Of a DNA stretch of 64,000 nt, positions 9,295-17,277 are shown in pieces. Made by a program: the position numbers and the translations under genes. The notes beneath the pieces were generated by a model. The model saw only the letters and a list, made by a program, of their open reading frames with translations. It made no database searches and was not told where the DNA came from. How positions within the stretch are numbered: position 1 is the first letter of the stretch; the number at the start of each line of letters is the position of its first letter. Source of the DNA: JBDGYW01 sp964580055 (GTDB taxonomy: Bacteria > Gemmatimonadota > Gemmatimonadetes > Gemmatimonadales > GWC2-71-9); assembly GCA_964580055.1 (NCBI GenBank), contig CAZOJI010000006.1:62001-126000 (forward strand). The letters run 5' to 3'.

Positions 9295-9604
9295 CAAACC
9301 GCTGCCCTACCCAATCCGCCCATAACGTGCACATTCAAGGTCACTATGCGTTCTATACGTTGAGAGGTGTCTGGCCGATTGTACGGTCGCTGCTTCGTTT
9401 CGCGGATCCTCATGCCTCTACCCGGCGTGGTGCAGGTTTCGTGTGCGCGACGCCGCTGATTATTATGTTGTGTTTCACCCGTTGCACAGTTGACATCGAG
9501 GCAACATACTGATGGCAGCCGATGTTTGCGAGTCGAAACAAGGTACTGGCACCTTCGCATGGGAAGAAAGCCAGCGGTAGTCTGTTCGGTCAGAAAGGCG
9601 TGAT
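9295..9604. other. Divergent intergenic region, 310 bp
   Basis: It separates the second flippase-like gene (leftward) from the GT4 gene (rightward) and so must hold both promoters. A TTGACA lies at 9489-9494 but no convincing -10 was found at the right distance. Nothing else was recognised. Confidence 0.4.
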
Positions 9605-10792
9605 GTGAAGGTTCTCTTCTTCTCGGACACTCTTCCTCCGATCACCGACGGAGTGAGTCATACCCTGTCGCGTCTAGTGCAAACTCTGCAGTCCTCCGAC
9701 GTCGAGTTCAGGTTCGTATCCGCTTGGAAACCGGATGATAGCGTAAAGTGGTCACAGCACGTTCGCCGCGTTCCGTCAATTGCCTTTGGATTGTACAACT
9801 ACTACCGCATGGGCATGCCCTACCTACAACGACTGGGCAAAGAACTCGATAGTTTCAGTCCGGACCTGGTTCACGTGGTGAGTCCCACGCCTCTCGGCGT
9901 TTGGGGGGCCGGGTACGCCCGCTCCAGGTGCCTGCCCGCGGTCACGAGCTATCACACCCATTTCGTTTCGTACCTGCCCTACTACAGGCTGACCAAACTG
10001 ACCGGCGTCGCGTGGTCGATCCTGCGGTGGTTCCACAACAAGTTCGAGGTGACTTATGCGCCCTCGCCCAGTGCCAGAGACGAACTCAGCAGGCAGGGCA
10101 TATGTGGAATCCAGTTGTGGCCCCGAGGAATCGACGCCCAGCAGTTCTCGCCGCTCCACCGCAGTGAGCAGCTTCGAGCCGAGTATGGTGTAAACTCCAA
10201 GCCCCTGCTCATCTTCGTCGGGAGGCTGGTGAAGGAAAAGGACCTCGACGTTCTGGTCGACGCTTGCGCAGCGCTCGAGAAAGAAGGCCGGGAATTCGAT
10301 GTCGCGCTGATCGGCGATGGCCCGATGCGCACCGAAATCAAGTCGAGGCTGCCGCGCGCAATTCTCCCGGGATTCCAGAGGGGAAACGACCTTTCACGCT
10401 GGTACGCATCCGCGGAAATCTTCGTATTCCCCTCAACCACCGAGACATTCGGGAATGTCGTGCTGGAGGCGGGCGCATCCGGGCTTCCGGTAGTATGCGC
10501 AGAAGCCGGCGGAGTCGCGGATCTCGTCACTCACGAGCACACGGGTTTGTTGGCGCGGCCACACTCCGCCGACGACTTCGCGGCGAAACTCGACCTGCTG
10601 CTGCAGAGTTCCGACTTGCGACAGCGCATGGGCTCAAACGGCCGCGAGTTCGCCATGTCGCACGACTGGCACGCGGTCAACAAGCTCCTGCTGGAGAGCT
10701 ACGAGAACACGATTGCGGAGTGGGGCAAACCACGAAACGGGAGCCGCCGGCCTCATTGCCCTCGGTGGGATGCAGCACCGCCACGGCGCTAG
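9605..10792 (+). CDS. Glycosyltransferase family 4 protein
   Basis: A cytoplasmic GT-B transferase of 395 residues starting at GTG 9605 behind AAAGG. The N-terminal acceptor half begins MKVLFFSDTLPPITDGVSH; the C-terminal half has FVGRLVKEKDLDVLVDA, ALIGDGPM, and the nucleotide-sugar signature TETFGNVVLEAGASGLPVV with the E-x7-E pair. It resembles GT4 enzymes that glycosylate lipids (alpha-mannosyl- or sulfoquinovosyltransferase style). The natural family end lies near residue 377 (ESYENTIAE). The last 18 or so codons run antisense through a sodC fragment, so the original 3' end has probably been replaced at a breakpoint near 10736. Confidence 0.88.
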   Translation: MKVLFFSDTLPPITDGVSHTLSRLVQTLQSSDVEFRFVSAWKPDDSVKWSQHVRRVPSIAFGLYNYYRMGMPYLQRLGKELDSFSPDLVHVVSPTPLGVWGAGYARSRCLPAVTSYHTHFVSYLPYYRLTKLTGVAWSILRWFHNKFEVTYAPSPSARDELSRQGICGIQLWPRGIDAQQFSPLHRSEQLRAEYGVNSKPLLIFVGRLVKEKDLDVLVDACAALEKEGREFDVALIGDGPMRTEIKSRLPRAILPGFQRGNDLSRWYASAEIFVFPSTTETFGNVVLEAGASGLPVVCAEAGGVADLVTHEHTGLLARPHSADDFAAKLDLLLQSSDLRQRMGSNGREFAMSHDWHAVNKLLLESYENTIAEWGKPRNGSRRPHCPRWDAAPPRR

Positions 10793-10910
10793 AGATCTCT
10801 GCCATGCCTTCGTGATCGTGGGATCCGTTGGTTTCTCCCTGAATACAGGAGAGAATTCCGACGACCAGGCACGTGCCCGCCAACGCCGCTCCGGAGTGTT
10901 TCCAGCTCAT
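10736..10910 (-). pseudogene. sodC: sodC remnant (Cu/Zn superoxide dismutase, N-terminal part only)
   Basis: From ATG 10910, behind AAGGAG, reads a lipoprotein signal (MSWKHSGAALAGTCLVVGILSC). A short linker and AVAVLHPTEGNEAGG follow, the first beta strands of exported Cu/Zn superoxide dismutases. The match stops there. The copper and zinc ligand histidines and the remaining two thirds are gone, and the frame continues as antisense of the GT4 gene. The signal, RBS and first strand are intact, so the loss looks recent or is an assembly join. Family recognition is by motif. Confidence 0.6.
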
Positions 10911-11022
10911 GGAGTTTCGCTCCTTGTCTCTGAAGGTGTTTCGATGAATCATTGGCCATAGACTTGAATGGATCACTTGCCTCAATAACGATTATGGAAA
11001 CGTGCACTGCAGGAGTGCTGCG

Positions 11023-11319
11023 ATGAAAACGCTGACCATGAGCTCGGAGGATCTGGAACTCGACTTCCATATGGCCAAGGCCCTCGCCGAAGCCTCGGCG
11101 GCAACGATTCTGGGAGAGGCAACTTGTCTTTCATGGTTCGACCGCGCCGAGAACCGGGAAGCCCCCGCCGGCGTGAGCGAGTGCCACGACGAAACGTGCG
11201 AGGTTCCCGGATACATTGATTATGCAACCAGCAGAGGAGCCGAGCTCAAGGTCGACGTCGGCGGCGGCGCTTTCGTGTTCTGCTATCTGTCGGTGGGGTA
11301 TTATGCGGATGAGGAGTGA
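11023..11319 (+). CDS. AF1514 / DUF5619-like small protein
   Basis: A 98-residue protein from ATG 11023, with AGGAG eight bases upstream. Features are an N-terminal strand (MKTLTMSSEDLELDF), a helix rich in Ala, LSWFDRAENREAPAGVSECHDETCEVPGYIDYATSRGAELKVDVGGG, and a hydrophobic C-terminal strand. This order (helix, WFDR, Cys-containing loop, YAxSRG, VDxxGGxFxF) fits my memory of the AF1514 family, whose function is unknown. No signal peptide is present, so it is cytoplasmic. It stands alone between the sodC remnant and the 21-bp repeat. Confidence 0.6.
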   Translation: MKTLTMSSEDLELDFHMAKALAEASAATILGEATCLSWFDRAENREAPAGVSECHDETCEVPGYIDYATSRGAELKVDVGGGAFVFCYLSVGYYADEE

Positions 11320-11322
11320 ACG

Positions 11323-11702
11323 GATGGACGTTTCAACTGCCACAGATAACGCGTGATCTGTCGAAGATGAACGTTCAAATGCGACAGATGAACGTTCGAA
11401 TGCGGCGGATGAACGTTCAAATGCGACGGATGAACGTTCGAATGCGGCGGATGAACGTTCAAATGTCGCGGTTAACGCGTGATCTGTCACGGAACACGCG
11501 TGAAACGTCGTAGTTGAACGTTCAANNNNNNNNNNNNNNNNNNNNNNNNNNNNNNNNNNNNNNNNNNNNNNNNNNNNNNNNNNNNNNNNNNNNNNNNNNN
11601 NNNNNNNNNNNNNNNNNNNNNNNNNGTTAACGCGTGATCTGTCACGGAACACGCGTGAAACGTCGTAGTTGAACGTTCAAATGCGGCTGTTAACGCGTGA
11701 TC
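11323..11702. repeat. 21-bp tandem repeat array with palindromic cores
   Basis: About thirteen imperfect 21-bp units lie on both sides of the N gap. Two alternating types occur: GATGAACGTTCAAATGCG-type, with the palindrome AACGTT, and GTTAACGCGTGATCTGTCAC-type, with the palindrome ACGCGT. Because 21 is a multiple of three, open frames run through it as heptads (MNVQMRR on +, FERSSVA on -), but no RBS or conserved domain supports a gene. The array begins right after the DUF5619-like gene and ends before a decayed padR locus. About 120 bp after the array (11703-11822) hold no recognisable gene. Confidence 0.85.
11526..11625. other. Assembly gap of 100 N inside the 21-bp repeat
   Basis: The run is exactly 100 N, the conventional size for an unknown gap. 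The 55 bases before it (11471-11525) are identical to the 55 bases after it (11626-11680). The true distance may be zero, negative (overlap) or many repeat units. Confidence 0.95.
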
Positions 11703-11822
11703 TGTGACGGATGTGGGCGAGTCGCGTCACCGAATCGGTTCGTCTGCAGCGGATAGCACATGATCCTCCACCCACCACTGCACCAAGGCCTCCGACGGTA
11801 AATGTCCACATGAAGTTGACGA

Positions 11823-12030
11823 CACGGCTCGATCAAGAAACTCGCGGCGGCCGGATACATCGGGGAGCCGGCCACACGCCCGCCGCCAAGCCGCGACGAT
11901 CCCCGGCGGCGTTACTATCGCATAACCCGGTCTGGGCCGCAACGTGCTGAAAGCCGAGGCGAACCGCTTGGAGCACGTAGTCGGCATTGCGAGGGACAAG
12001 CGAGTGCTCAAAGGATCTGGAGCGGCATGA
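11823..12030 (+). pseudogene. padR-family regulator remnant, frameshifted
   Basis: In frame from 11823 reads HGSIKKLAAAGYIGE, then DDPRRRYYRITRSG. After a one-base shift at the GGG near 11934 it continues GRNVLKAEANRLEHVV to TGA at 12028-12030. This is the wing and dimerisation helix of PadR regulators of the kind that precede ADOP permease genes (GSIKRLxxAG, RRYYRLTxxGR). The upstream half of the DNA-binding domain is degraded by stops. The final TGA overlaps the ATG of the next remnant (ATGA), preserving the coupled padR-permease arrangement. Identification is from translation of two frames by eye. Confidence 0.65.
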
Positions 12031-12209
12031 TGCCTGGAGCAGGACGGCGCAACAGCAAGGCAGTTAGCTGGTCCGAGTCAGTGTACCGGGTCCTCCTATT
12101 CCTTTGCCCGGCGGAATTCCGGCTCGAATACGGGCTCAAAATGGTCGATGCTTATCGGGGTTGCCGAGCAATGCGGGTGGATCCGGTGCAAGCGCTGCGG
12201 CACGAGTAG
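12027..12209 (+). pseudogene. ADOP-type ABC permease remnant: head and tail joined, middle lost
   Basis: A 60-codon open frame. Residues 17-44 (ESVYRVLLFLCPAEFRLEYG and KMVDAYR) match the cytoplasmic prefix found at the start of many PadR-linked ADOP permeases. Residues 48-60 (AMRVDPVQALRHE) match the last residues of FtsX-type permeases (compare IDPMGALRYE ending the intact gene at 43648). The roughly 750 residues in between are missing, with the two ends joined in frame near 12159. It cannot be a transporter. It is either a true internal deletion or an assembly artefact. Confidence 0.65.
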
Positions 12210-12343
12210 GCGGAGCAACCGAGCCTCTGAGCTTTCCTCCACCACTCCTTGCGGGCCGACCTACTTTGCCGTAAAGTCACAGCGCCCAACCGCAATCCAG
12301 TGCATGCCTTACCTGAGCATACAACCGTGGAAAGGACGATCTC

Positions 12344-12796
12344 ATGAGACTCAGCTCCAGGATCCTCGCAATGACACTAGTGGCAACAGTGGCCGTCGGT
12401 TGCGCCGCGCCTGACGCCTCGGGTACGGCGTCGTCGGCCCCGCAGTCGATGTTCTTCAATATCACCAGCGGACCAGACGATCCGCATCCGGTCACCATGG
12501 CGCTGCAGCTCGCGGGGCATGCGCTCGATGACGGCCGCGATGTGCTGCTGTTCTTCAACGTGAGAGGCGTGCACATACCGACCGCCCAGCTCTCGGACAC
12601 CTTGGCGTTCGGTGATCGTCCCATCAAGGAGCTGCTGGCCGATCTGATGGAACGCGGGGCGGTAGTCCACGTCTGTCCGCATTGTATGGCGGCCCTCGAA
12701 GTGAGCGAGACGGATCTCATCGAGGGTGCTCAGGTGACCACAAGAGATCTGCTGTTCGCTTACCTGACCGGCAACACAGCGGTCTTCACGTACTGA
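12344..12796 (+). CDS. DsrE-family lipoprotein
   Basis: 150 residues starting at ATG 12344 behind GGAAAGGA. A lipoprotein signal (VAVGC) is followed by a compact alpha/beta domain: MFFNITSGPDDPHPVTMALQLAGHAL, VLLFFNVRGVH and AVVHVCPHCMAAL, typical of DsrE/DsrF-like sulfurtransferase folds. The CPHC pair lies where the reactive cysteine of the family sits. DsrE proteins are normally cytoplasmic sulfur carriers, so a lipid-anchored extracytoplasmic copy implies another use, for example thiol or metal handling in the periplasm. Gene stands alone after the padR/permease remnants. Confidence 0.72.
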   Translation: MRLSSRILAMTLVATVAVGCAAPDASGTASSAPQSMFFNITSGPDDPHPVTMALQLAGHALDDGRDVLLFFNVRGVHIPTAQLSDTLAFGDRPIKELLADLMERGAVVHVCPHCMAALEVSETDLIEGAQVTTRDLLFAYLTGNTAVFTY

Positions 12797-12931
12797 CCTG
12801 ACGCGATAGCGGCAATTGGCCTCACGGGCGACCTCGGGCGCGGCGGGCAACCTGCTCGACCGCGCGGGCTGGAGCTGGTAACCCGCCAATGTTTTGGAAC
12901 GTAGACCACCTTTTAAGAGGCAACCGATCAG

Positions 12932-14632
12932 ATGTTGAATCCCACGCTGATTCTCACCACGCTGGCAGTGACACTCTTCTACACGCCGGCACAGGCCGCG
13001 CCACAGTCGTACTCCTCCACTGCCACGGACCAATCGGTGCGGACCTCGGCACGATCGTCCTCTATCACCGCGCCCGATCAAACCATCTACGACGTCGTTG
13101 TCTACGGTTGCACTTCCGCGGGCATCATGGCGGCGATCCAGACAACGCGCCTGGGTATGTCGCCGGTGATTGTGTGTCCCGAGACACACCTGGGCGGACT
13201 GAGCTCAGGCGGGCTGGGTTGGACCGATTCCGGAAACAAGGAAGCCATCGGCGGTCTTTCACGCGAGTTCTATCAGCGCGTCAAAGCGCACTACGACAGG
13301 AACGGAGCCTGGAGACACGAGACGCCCGAGTACTACGACCGCTACGTCCCGGAAGATGACGCGATGTGGGTGTTCGAACCGCATGTCGCCGAGGAAACCT
13401 TCGAGGCCATGGTTCGGGAGGCAGACGTACCGGTGTTTCGAGACCGCTGGCTGGATCGGGCGAGCGGTGTGCGCAAGAACGGCCAACAGATCGTTTCCAT
13501 AACCATGCATAACGGTGAGAGTTACCGCGGACGCGTGTTCCTGGACGCCACCTACGAAGGTGACCTCATGGCTGCCGCGGGTATCTCATACACGGTGGGA
13601 CGCGAGAGCAACGAGGTCTACGGCGAGACGATGAACGGGGTTCAGAAGAAGTGGGCGGTCTATCACCAATTCGACTATCCCGTGAGCGCCTACCGGGTGC
13701 CGGGCGATCCGAACAGCGGGTTGCTGCCCGGAGTCCACCACGGGAATCCCGGTGAAGACGGCCAGGGCGACGATCGAGTGCAGGCCTACAATTTCCGCCT
13801 GTCCCTCACAACGGTGCCGGAGAACCGCGTGCCGTTCCCGAAACCGGAAGGTTACGATCCACTCGAGTACGAATTGCTGGCCCGCTACCTCGACCACGGA
13901 TGGCGCGAGGTGTTCAACAAGTTCGACCCTGCACCGAACAGAAAAACCGACGCCAACAACCACGGCGCCTTCTCCACCGACAACATCGGCCGGAACTACG
14001 ACTATCCGGAGGGCTCCTACGCGACGCGGCGTGAGATAGTCGACGAGCACGAGCGCTATCAGAAGGGCTTGATGTGGTTCCTGGCCAACGATCCGCGCGT
14101 ACCGGAAGATGTGCGCGCCGAGATGAGTGATTGGGGATTGGCCCGGGACGAGTTCGTGGACAACGACAATTGGCCGCACCAGATCTACGTGAGGGAGACC
14201 CGTCGCATGGTGAGCGACTTCGTGATGACGGAGCTGCACCTGCGCGGCCTGATCCCGACGCCTCGTGTAGTCGGCATGGGTTCCTACAACATGGACTCAC
14301 ACCACGTGCAGCGCTACGTGGATCCGGACGGGAACGTCAAAAACGAAGGCGACATACAGGTCAACCCCGGCGGGCCCTACCCCATCTCCTACCTGGCGCT
14401 GGTGCCGAAGCCCGAAGAAGTCACCAACATGCTCGTGCCGGTATGTCTTTCCGCCTCGCACATCGCCTACGGCTCCATCCGTATGGAACCGGTGTTCATG
14501 ATACTCGGCCAGAGCGCGGCCACGGCTGCCGTGCTCGCGATCCATGACGATATCAGCGTGCAGCAGGTGAGCTACCTGAGGCTGCGGGCACAGCTGCTGG
14601 AGGATGGTCAGGTGCTGAGCCTGGGCAGGTAG
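12932..14632 (+). CDS. Exported FAD-dependent oxidoreductase (FAD_oxidored family)
   Basis: 566 residues from ATG 12932 (AGAGG 11 bases upstream). The signal peptide ends near TPAQAAPQ. The dinucleotide fold YDVVVYGCTSAGIMAAIQ starts at about residue 50, with the ribose-binding acidic end at VCPETHLGGLSSGG. Later come VFLDATYEGDLMAAAG and the C-terminal block MEPVFMILGQSAATAA that closes the FAD site. This matches PF12831-type flavoproteins common in bacteria that degrade complex organic matter. The substrate is unknown. Secretion suggests Sec export with FAD insertion outside, or an unusual TAT-like path, although no twin-arginine was seen. Confidence 0.82.
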   Translation: MLNPTLILTTLAVTLFYTPAQAAPQSYSSTATDQSVRTSARSSSITAPDQTIYDVVVYGCTSAGIMAAIQTTRLGMSPVIVCPETHLGGLSSGGLGWTDSGNKEAIGGLSREFYQRVKAHYDRNGAWRHETPEYYDRYVPEDDAMWVFEPHVAEETFEAMVREADVPVFRDRWLDRASGVRKNGQQIVSITMHNGESYRGRVFLDATYEGDLMAAAGISYTVGRESNEVYGETMNGVQKKWAVYHQFDYPVSAYRVPGDPNSGLLPGVHHGNPGEDGQGDDRVQAYNFRLSLTTVPENRVPFPKPEGYDPLEYELLARYLDHGWREVFNKFDPAPNRKTDANNHGAFSTDNIGRNYDYPEGSYATRREIVDEHERYQKGLMWFLANDPRVPEDVRAEMSDWGLARDEFVDNDNWPHQIYVRETRRMVSDFVMTELHLRGLIPTPRVVGMGSYNMDSHHVQRYVDPDGNVKNEGDIQVNPGGPYPISYLALVPKPEEVTNMLVPVCLSASHIAYGSIRMEPVFMILGQSAATAAVLAIHDDISVQQVSYLRLRAQLLEDGQVLSLGR

Positions 14633-14712
14633 ACCGGTGGGATAGCAGCAGCTGAATAGCTGCCGAATCCGATTGGCGACGGCTGGGATCGCCGCTCTGC
14701 AGCCGTCGCTGC

Positions 14713-14988
14713 CTGGAGGAAGCGCTCAGATTGTTCCGCGCCCAGCCGGCCGATTCCGACTTGATCATAGCGGATCAGACCATGCCGGGCCGCACCGGAC
14801 TGCAACTCGCCACAGAGGTCAAGAATGTCAGACCGGACATGCCGGTAGTACTGATCACGGGGTTCAGCGAAGCGGTGACGCCCGAACGCTTGAGAGGGGA
14901 TGGAGTCAACGCGCTGGTACCGAAACCTTTCGCTGGCCCCACGCTCGCTGCTGCCGTCCGGCAGGCGCTGGACGGTGGGGTTGGCTAA
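14713..14988 (+). pseudogene. Receiver-domain remnant of a response regulator or hybrid kinase
   Basis: The frame reads DLIIADQTMPGRTGLQL with the phospho-acceptor Asp in IIAD, then VVLITGF with the conserved Thr, and VPKPF with the conserved Lys, ending ALDGGVG. That is the second half of a CheY-like receiver, typical of the C-terminus of hybrid histidine kinases. The first strand with its acidic pair and everything upstream are absent, and no start codon with RBS is present (the open frame begins at a TTG). It ends four bases into the convergent pyruvate kinase gene. Nonfunctional as it stands. Confidence 0.7.
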
Positions 14989-16403
14989 ACCGTCTCCACC
15001 TTCAACAGATTCGTCGTCCCCTCCACGTGAAACGGAACACCGGCGGTTACGGCGATGTTGTCGCCGGGCTTCACCAGTTTTTGGTCCAGCAGCAGGTAGC
15101 GGGCGTGTCCGAGAACCGCATCGTACGTGGGCGTCTCCTCCACCAGGATCGGCGTGACGCCCCAAACCAGCGACAGCCTCCTGCAGGTGCTCGCCTCCGG
15201 CGACAAGCCGAGTATCGGGGTCGACGGCCGGAACGCCGCTATCTGTCGCGCGGTGAATCCGCTCTTGGTCAAGCATACTATAAACGGCACTTCCAGCATC
15301 TCGGCCGCCACAGTGGTAGCGTATGCAATTGCGTTGGGAGCCGTGTACGAGCCCCCGGGCTTGGCGAGGTCGCTGCGCCTGGTTACTCCCCTGTCGGGCG
15401 TCGAGCGCTCCACCTCGTCGATGATACGGGCCAAGGCCCGCACGGACCCGACAGGATACGCCCCCACGGCCGTCTCACCCGAGAGCATCACCGCATCCGT
15501 GCCGTCCAGGATCGCGTTCGCTACGTCCGAGGCCTCAGCCCGGGTGGGACGGGGATTCCGGATCATCGAGTCGAGCATCTGGGTCGCGGTGATCACGGGA
15601 CGCACCTTGCAGTTGGCCGCGGCGATGAGACGCTTCTGGGTGACCGGGACCTTCTCGAACGGGAGTTCCACTCCGAGATCGCCGCGCGCCACCATGATGC
15701 CGTCGGATACATCCAGTATCCTGTCCAGGTCGTCGACCGCGGGCGTGGTTTCGATCTTGGCTATCAGTGCGGTCTCCGGCGCAACCAGATTTCGCACCGT
15801 AGTCACATCCTCGGCTCTTCGCACGAACGAGATGCCCACATACTCGACCCCGTGCTGCAAGGCGATCTCCAGATGCTCACGATCGACATCGGTCAACGTC
15901 GGAGCGCTCACGACTGCCCCAGGCAGGTTCATGCCCTTGTTGCTGGATAGCGTGCCCCCGTTGCGGACCACTCCGACCACACGGTCGCCTCGCTTTTCCG
16001 TGACCTCCACAGAAAGCAATCCGTCGTCGAGAAGGATGTTGTTGCCCGGCTCGACGTCCTTCGCCAAGTCTTCGTATGTCGTCGGTATCTCCGCACCGTC
16101 CGCCGTCGACTCGGGCGCGAAGACGACCTCGCTGTCGCTCTCCAGCAACAAGGGAGCTGGCAGCGAACCTACGCGGATCCTCGGACCCTGTAGGTCCAGC
16201 AGAACCCCAATGTGCCTCCCCGCCTCACGCGCGACCTCGCGCACGAGCTCGATCGTGGCGGTCCAGATATCCGGCGAGCCGTGGGAGCTGTTGATCCGCA
16301 CCACGTCTATCCCTGCCGCTATCAGTTGTCTCAGTACGTTCTCGTCGCTCGACGCCGGCCCCAACGTGGCGACTATCTTCGTGCGTCTGTGGGTGGATCG
16401 CAT
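14985..16403 (-). CDS. pyk: Pyruvate kinase
   Basis: 472 residues converting phosphoenolpyruvate and ADP to pyruvate and ATP in glycolysis. Blocks in order are TKIVATLGPAS, VVRINSSHGS, LLDLQGPRIRVG, the catalytic-lysine block LIAKIET, MVARGDLGVELPFE, ITATQMLDSMIRNPRPTRAE and DAVMLSGETAVGAYP, plus a complete C-terminal allosteric domain. Length is normal. Start ATG 16403 follows GAGG. Its 3' end overlaps the receiver remnant by four bases on the opposite strand, which indicates that sequence beside the housekeeping gene has been rearranged without damaging it. Confidence 0.97.
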   Translation of the reverse strand: MRSTHRRTKIVATLGPASSDENVLRQLIAAGIDVVRINSSHGSPDIWTATIELVREVAREAGRHIGVLLDLQGPRIRVGSLPAPLLLESDSEVVFAPESTADGAEIPTTYEDLAKDVEPGNNILLDDGLLSVEVTEKRGDRVVGVVRNGGTLSSNKGMNLPGAVVSAPTLTDVDREHLEIALQHGVEYVGISFVRRAEDVTTVRNLVAPETALIAKIETTPAVDDLDRILDVSDGIMVARGDLGVELPFEKVPVTQKRLIAAANCKVRPVITATQMLDSMIRNPRPTRAEASDVANAILDGTDAVMLSGETAVGAYPVGSVRALARIIDEVERSTPDRGVTRRSDLAKPGGSYTAPNAIAYATTVAAEMLEVPFIVCLTKSGFTARQIAAFRPSTPILGLSPEASTCRRLSLVWGVTPILVEETPTYDAVLGHARYLLLDQKLVKPGDNIAVTAGVPFHVEGTTNLLKVETV

Positions 16404-16601
16404 ATTGGCGCCTCTGGCTTGGACCCCACTGGGACCCGCACGAGCAGGAGCCCCCTAAAGCCCGTTCTGACATCGCTTCTCGTATCGGCAGCTAAAGCAT
16501 CCAACTTCATCGGGACTTCGAAACCAACATGAGCTTGAGCGTTGACCCCTGTTGCCCGCTAGCTAACATACGCCGGGAAGCACAAAGGAGCGAACATCAC
16601 A

Positions 16602-17026
16602 GCGACACGCCTGTATCTCGAAGACTCACACCGACTCGATTTTTCTGCTCGCATAGAGCGTTTCTGAACCGAGTCCGGGAGAAATATGCTCACGCTGAGC
16701 GAAACCGCGTTCCATCCGACTTCCGGCGGCCAGCCGCACGACTCCGGAACAATCGCGGGCACGAAGGTCGTGGATGTGTTCGAGCGAGAAGACGAAATCG
16801 TCCACGTGATCGACTGCGAGATCCAGCACTCGAACGAGGTTGCCGGGCTCGTGGACTGGAGCCGCCGCCACGATCATATGCAGCAACACACCGGGCAACA
16901 CATACTGTCGCAGGCACTGATTCAAGTCTGCGGGATAGCCACAGTGGGGGCGGCGACGATGTCGACGCCGAGTCGGTGTTGGAAATCGCGAGGCGGGCGG
17001 TAGGTGAGGAGGCAAGCGAGGAATAA
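16602..17026 (+). pseudogene. alaX-like alanyl-tRNA editing protein remnant
   Basis: In one frame: TRLYLEDSHRLDFSARIER, a TGA stop at 16665-16667, then TLSETAFHPTSGGQPHDSG, VVDVFEREDEIVHVID and HDHMQQHTGQHILSQAL. These are the N-terminal blocks of AlaX/AlaRS editing domains including the first zinc ligands (HTGQH). After GIATVG the match is lost. A second frame gives DVDAESVLEIARRAVGEEA, ending at 17026, which could be the original C-terminus. The downstream Cys/His zinc ligands are missing. An in-frame stop, a frameshift and an internal loss all point to a dead gene. Confidence 0.65.
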
Positions 17027-17277
17027 GCGAGTCCGCCGGCCACTAGTGAGCGGAGTGACGTACCGGTGACGTGCGGGCCCAAGTAACAAAGACATGAGAG
17101 GACCGCGAGCACACCCGCGGTGGGCAGGGAAGCCGCTCGCTGCGGCGACGCGCAGTACAAATGACTATCATTCACCGCGGCGTACTTCATCATTTCAGCG
17201 ACAAACACCGCAGCCGAGGCTGCGGTCGCGCGCGAACGCTGATCCAAGCAGTTGCGACAGAAACCGAGGTGGATCAC

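Noticed and set aside
9327..9512. 61-codon + strand ORF in the divergent spacer
   Set aside because: No RBS, no similarity, and it lies where two promoters are needed.
11316..11513. Heptad-repeat coding gene (MNVQMRR units)
   Set aside because: The frame is open only because the repeat is 21 bp long; no RBS, no flanking domain, and the opposite strand is equally open.
11323..11702. CRISPR array
   Set aside because: The 21-bp units are contiguous with no unique spacers and no cas genes nearby.
15127..16458. Open frame of 443 codons on the + strand
   Set aside because: Exact antisense shadow of pyruvate kinase; no RBS and Ser/Arg/Thr-rich composition.
16665..16667. TGA read as selenocysteine in the alaX-like frame
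   Set aside because: No hairpin of SECIS type seen, the position is not catalytic, and the gene has further lesions.
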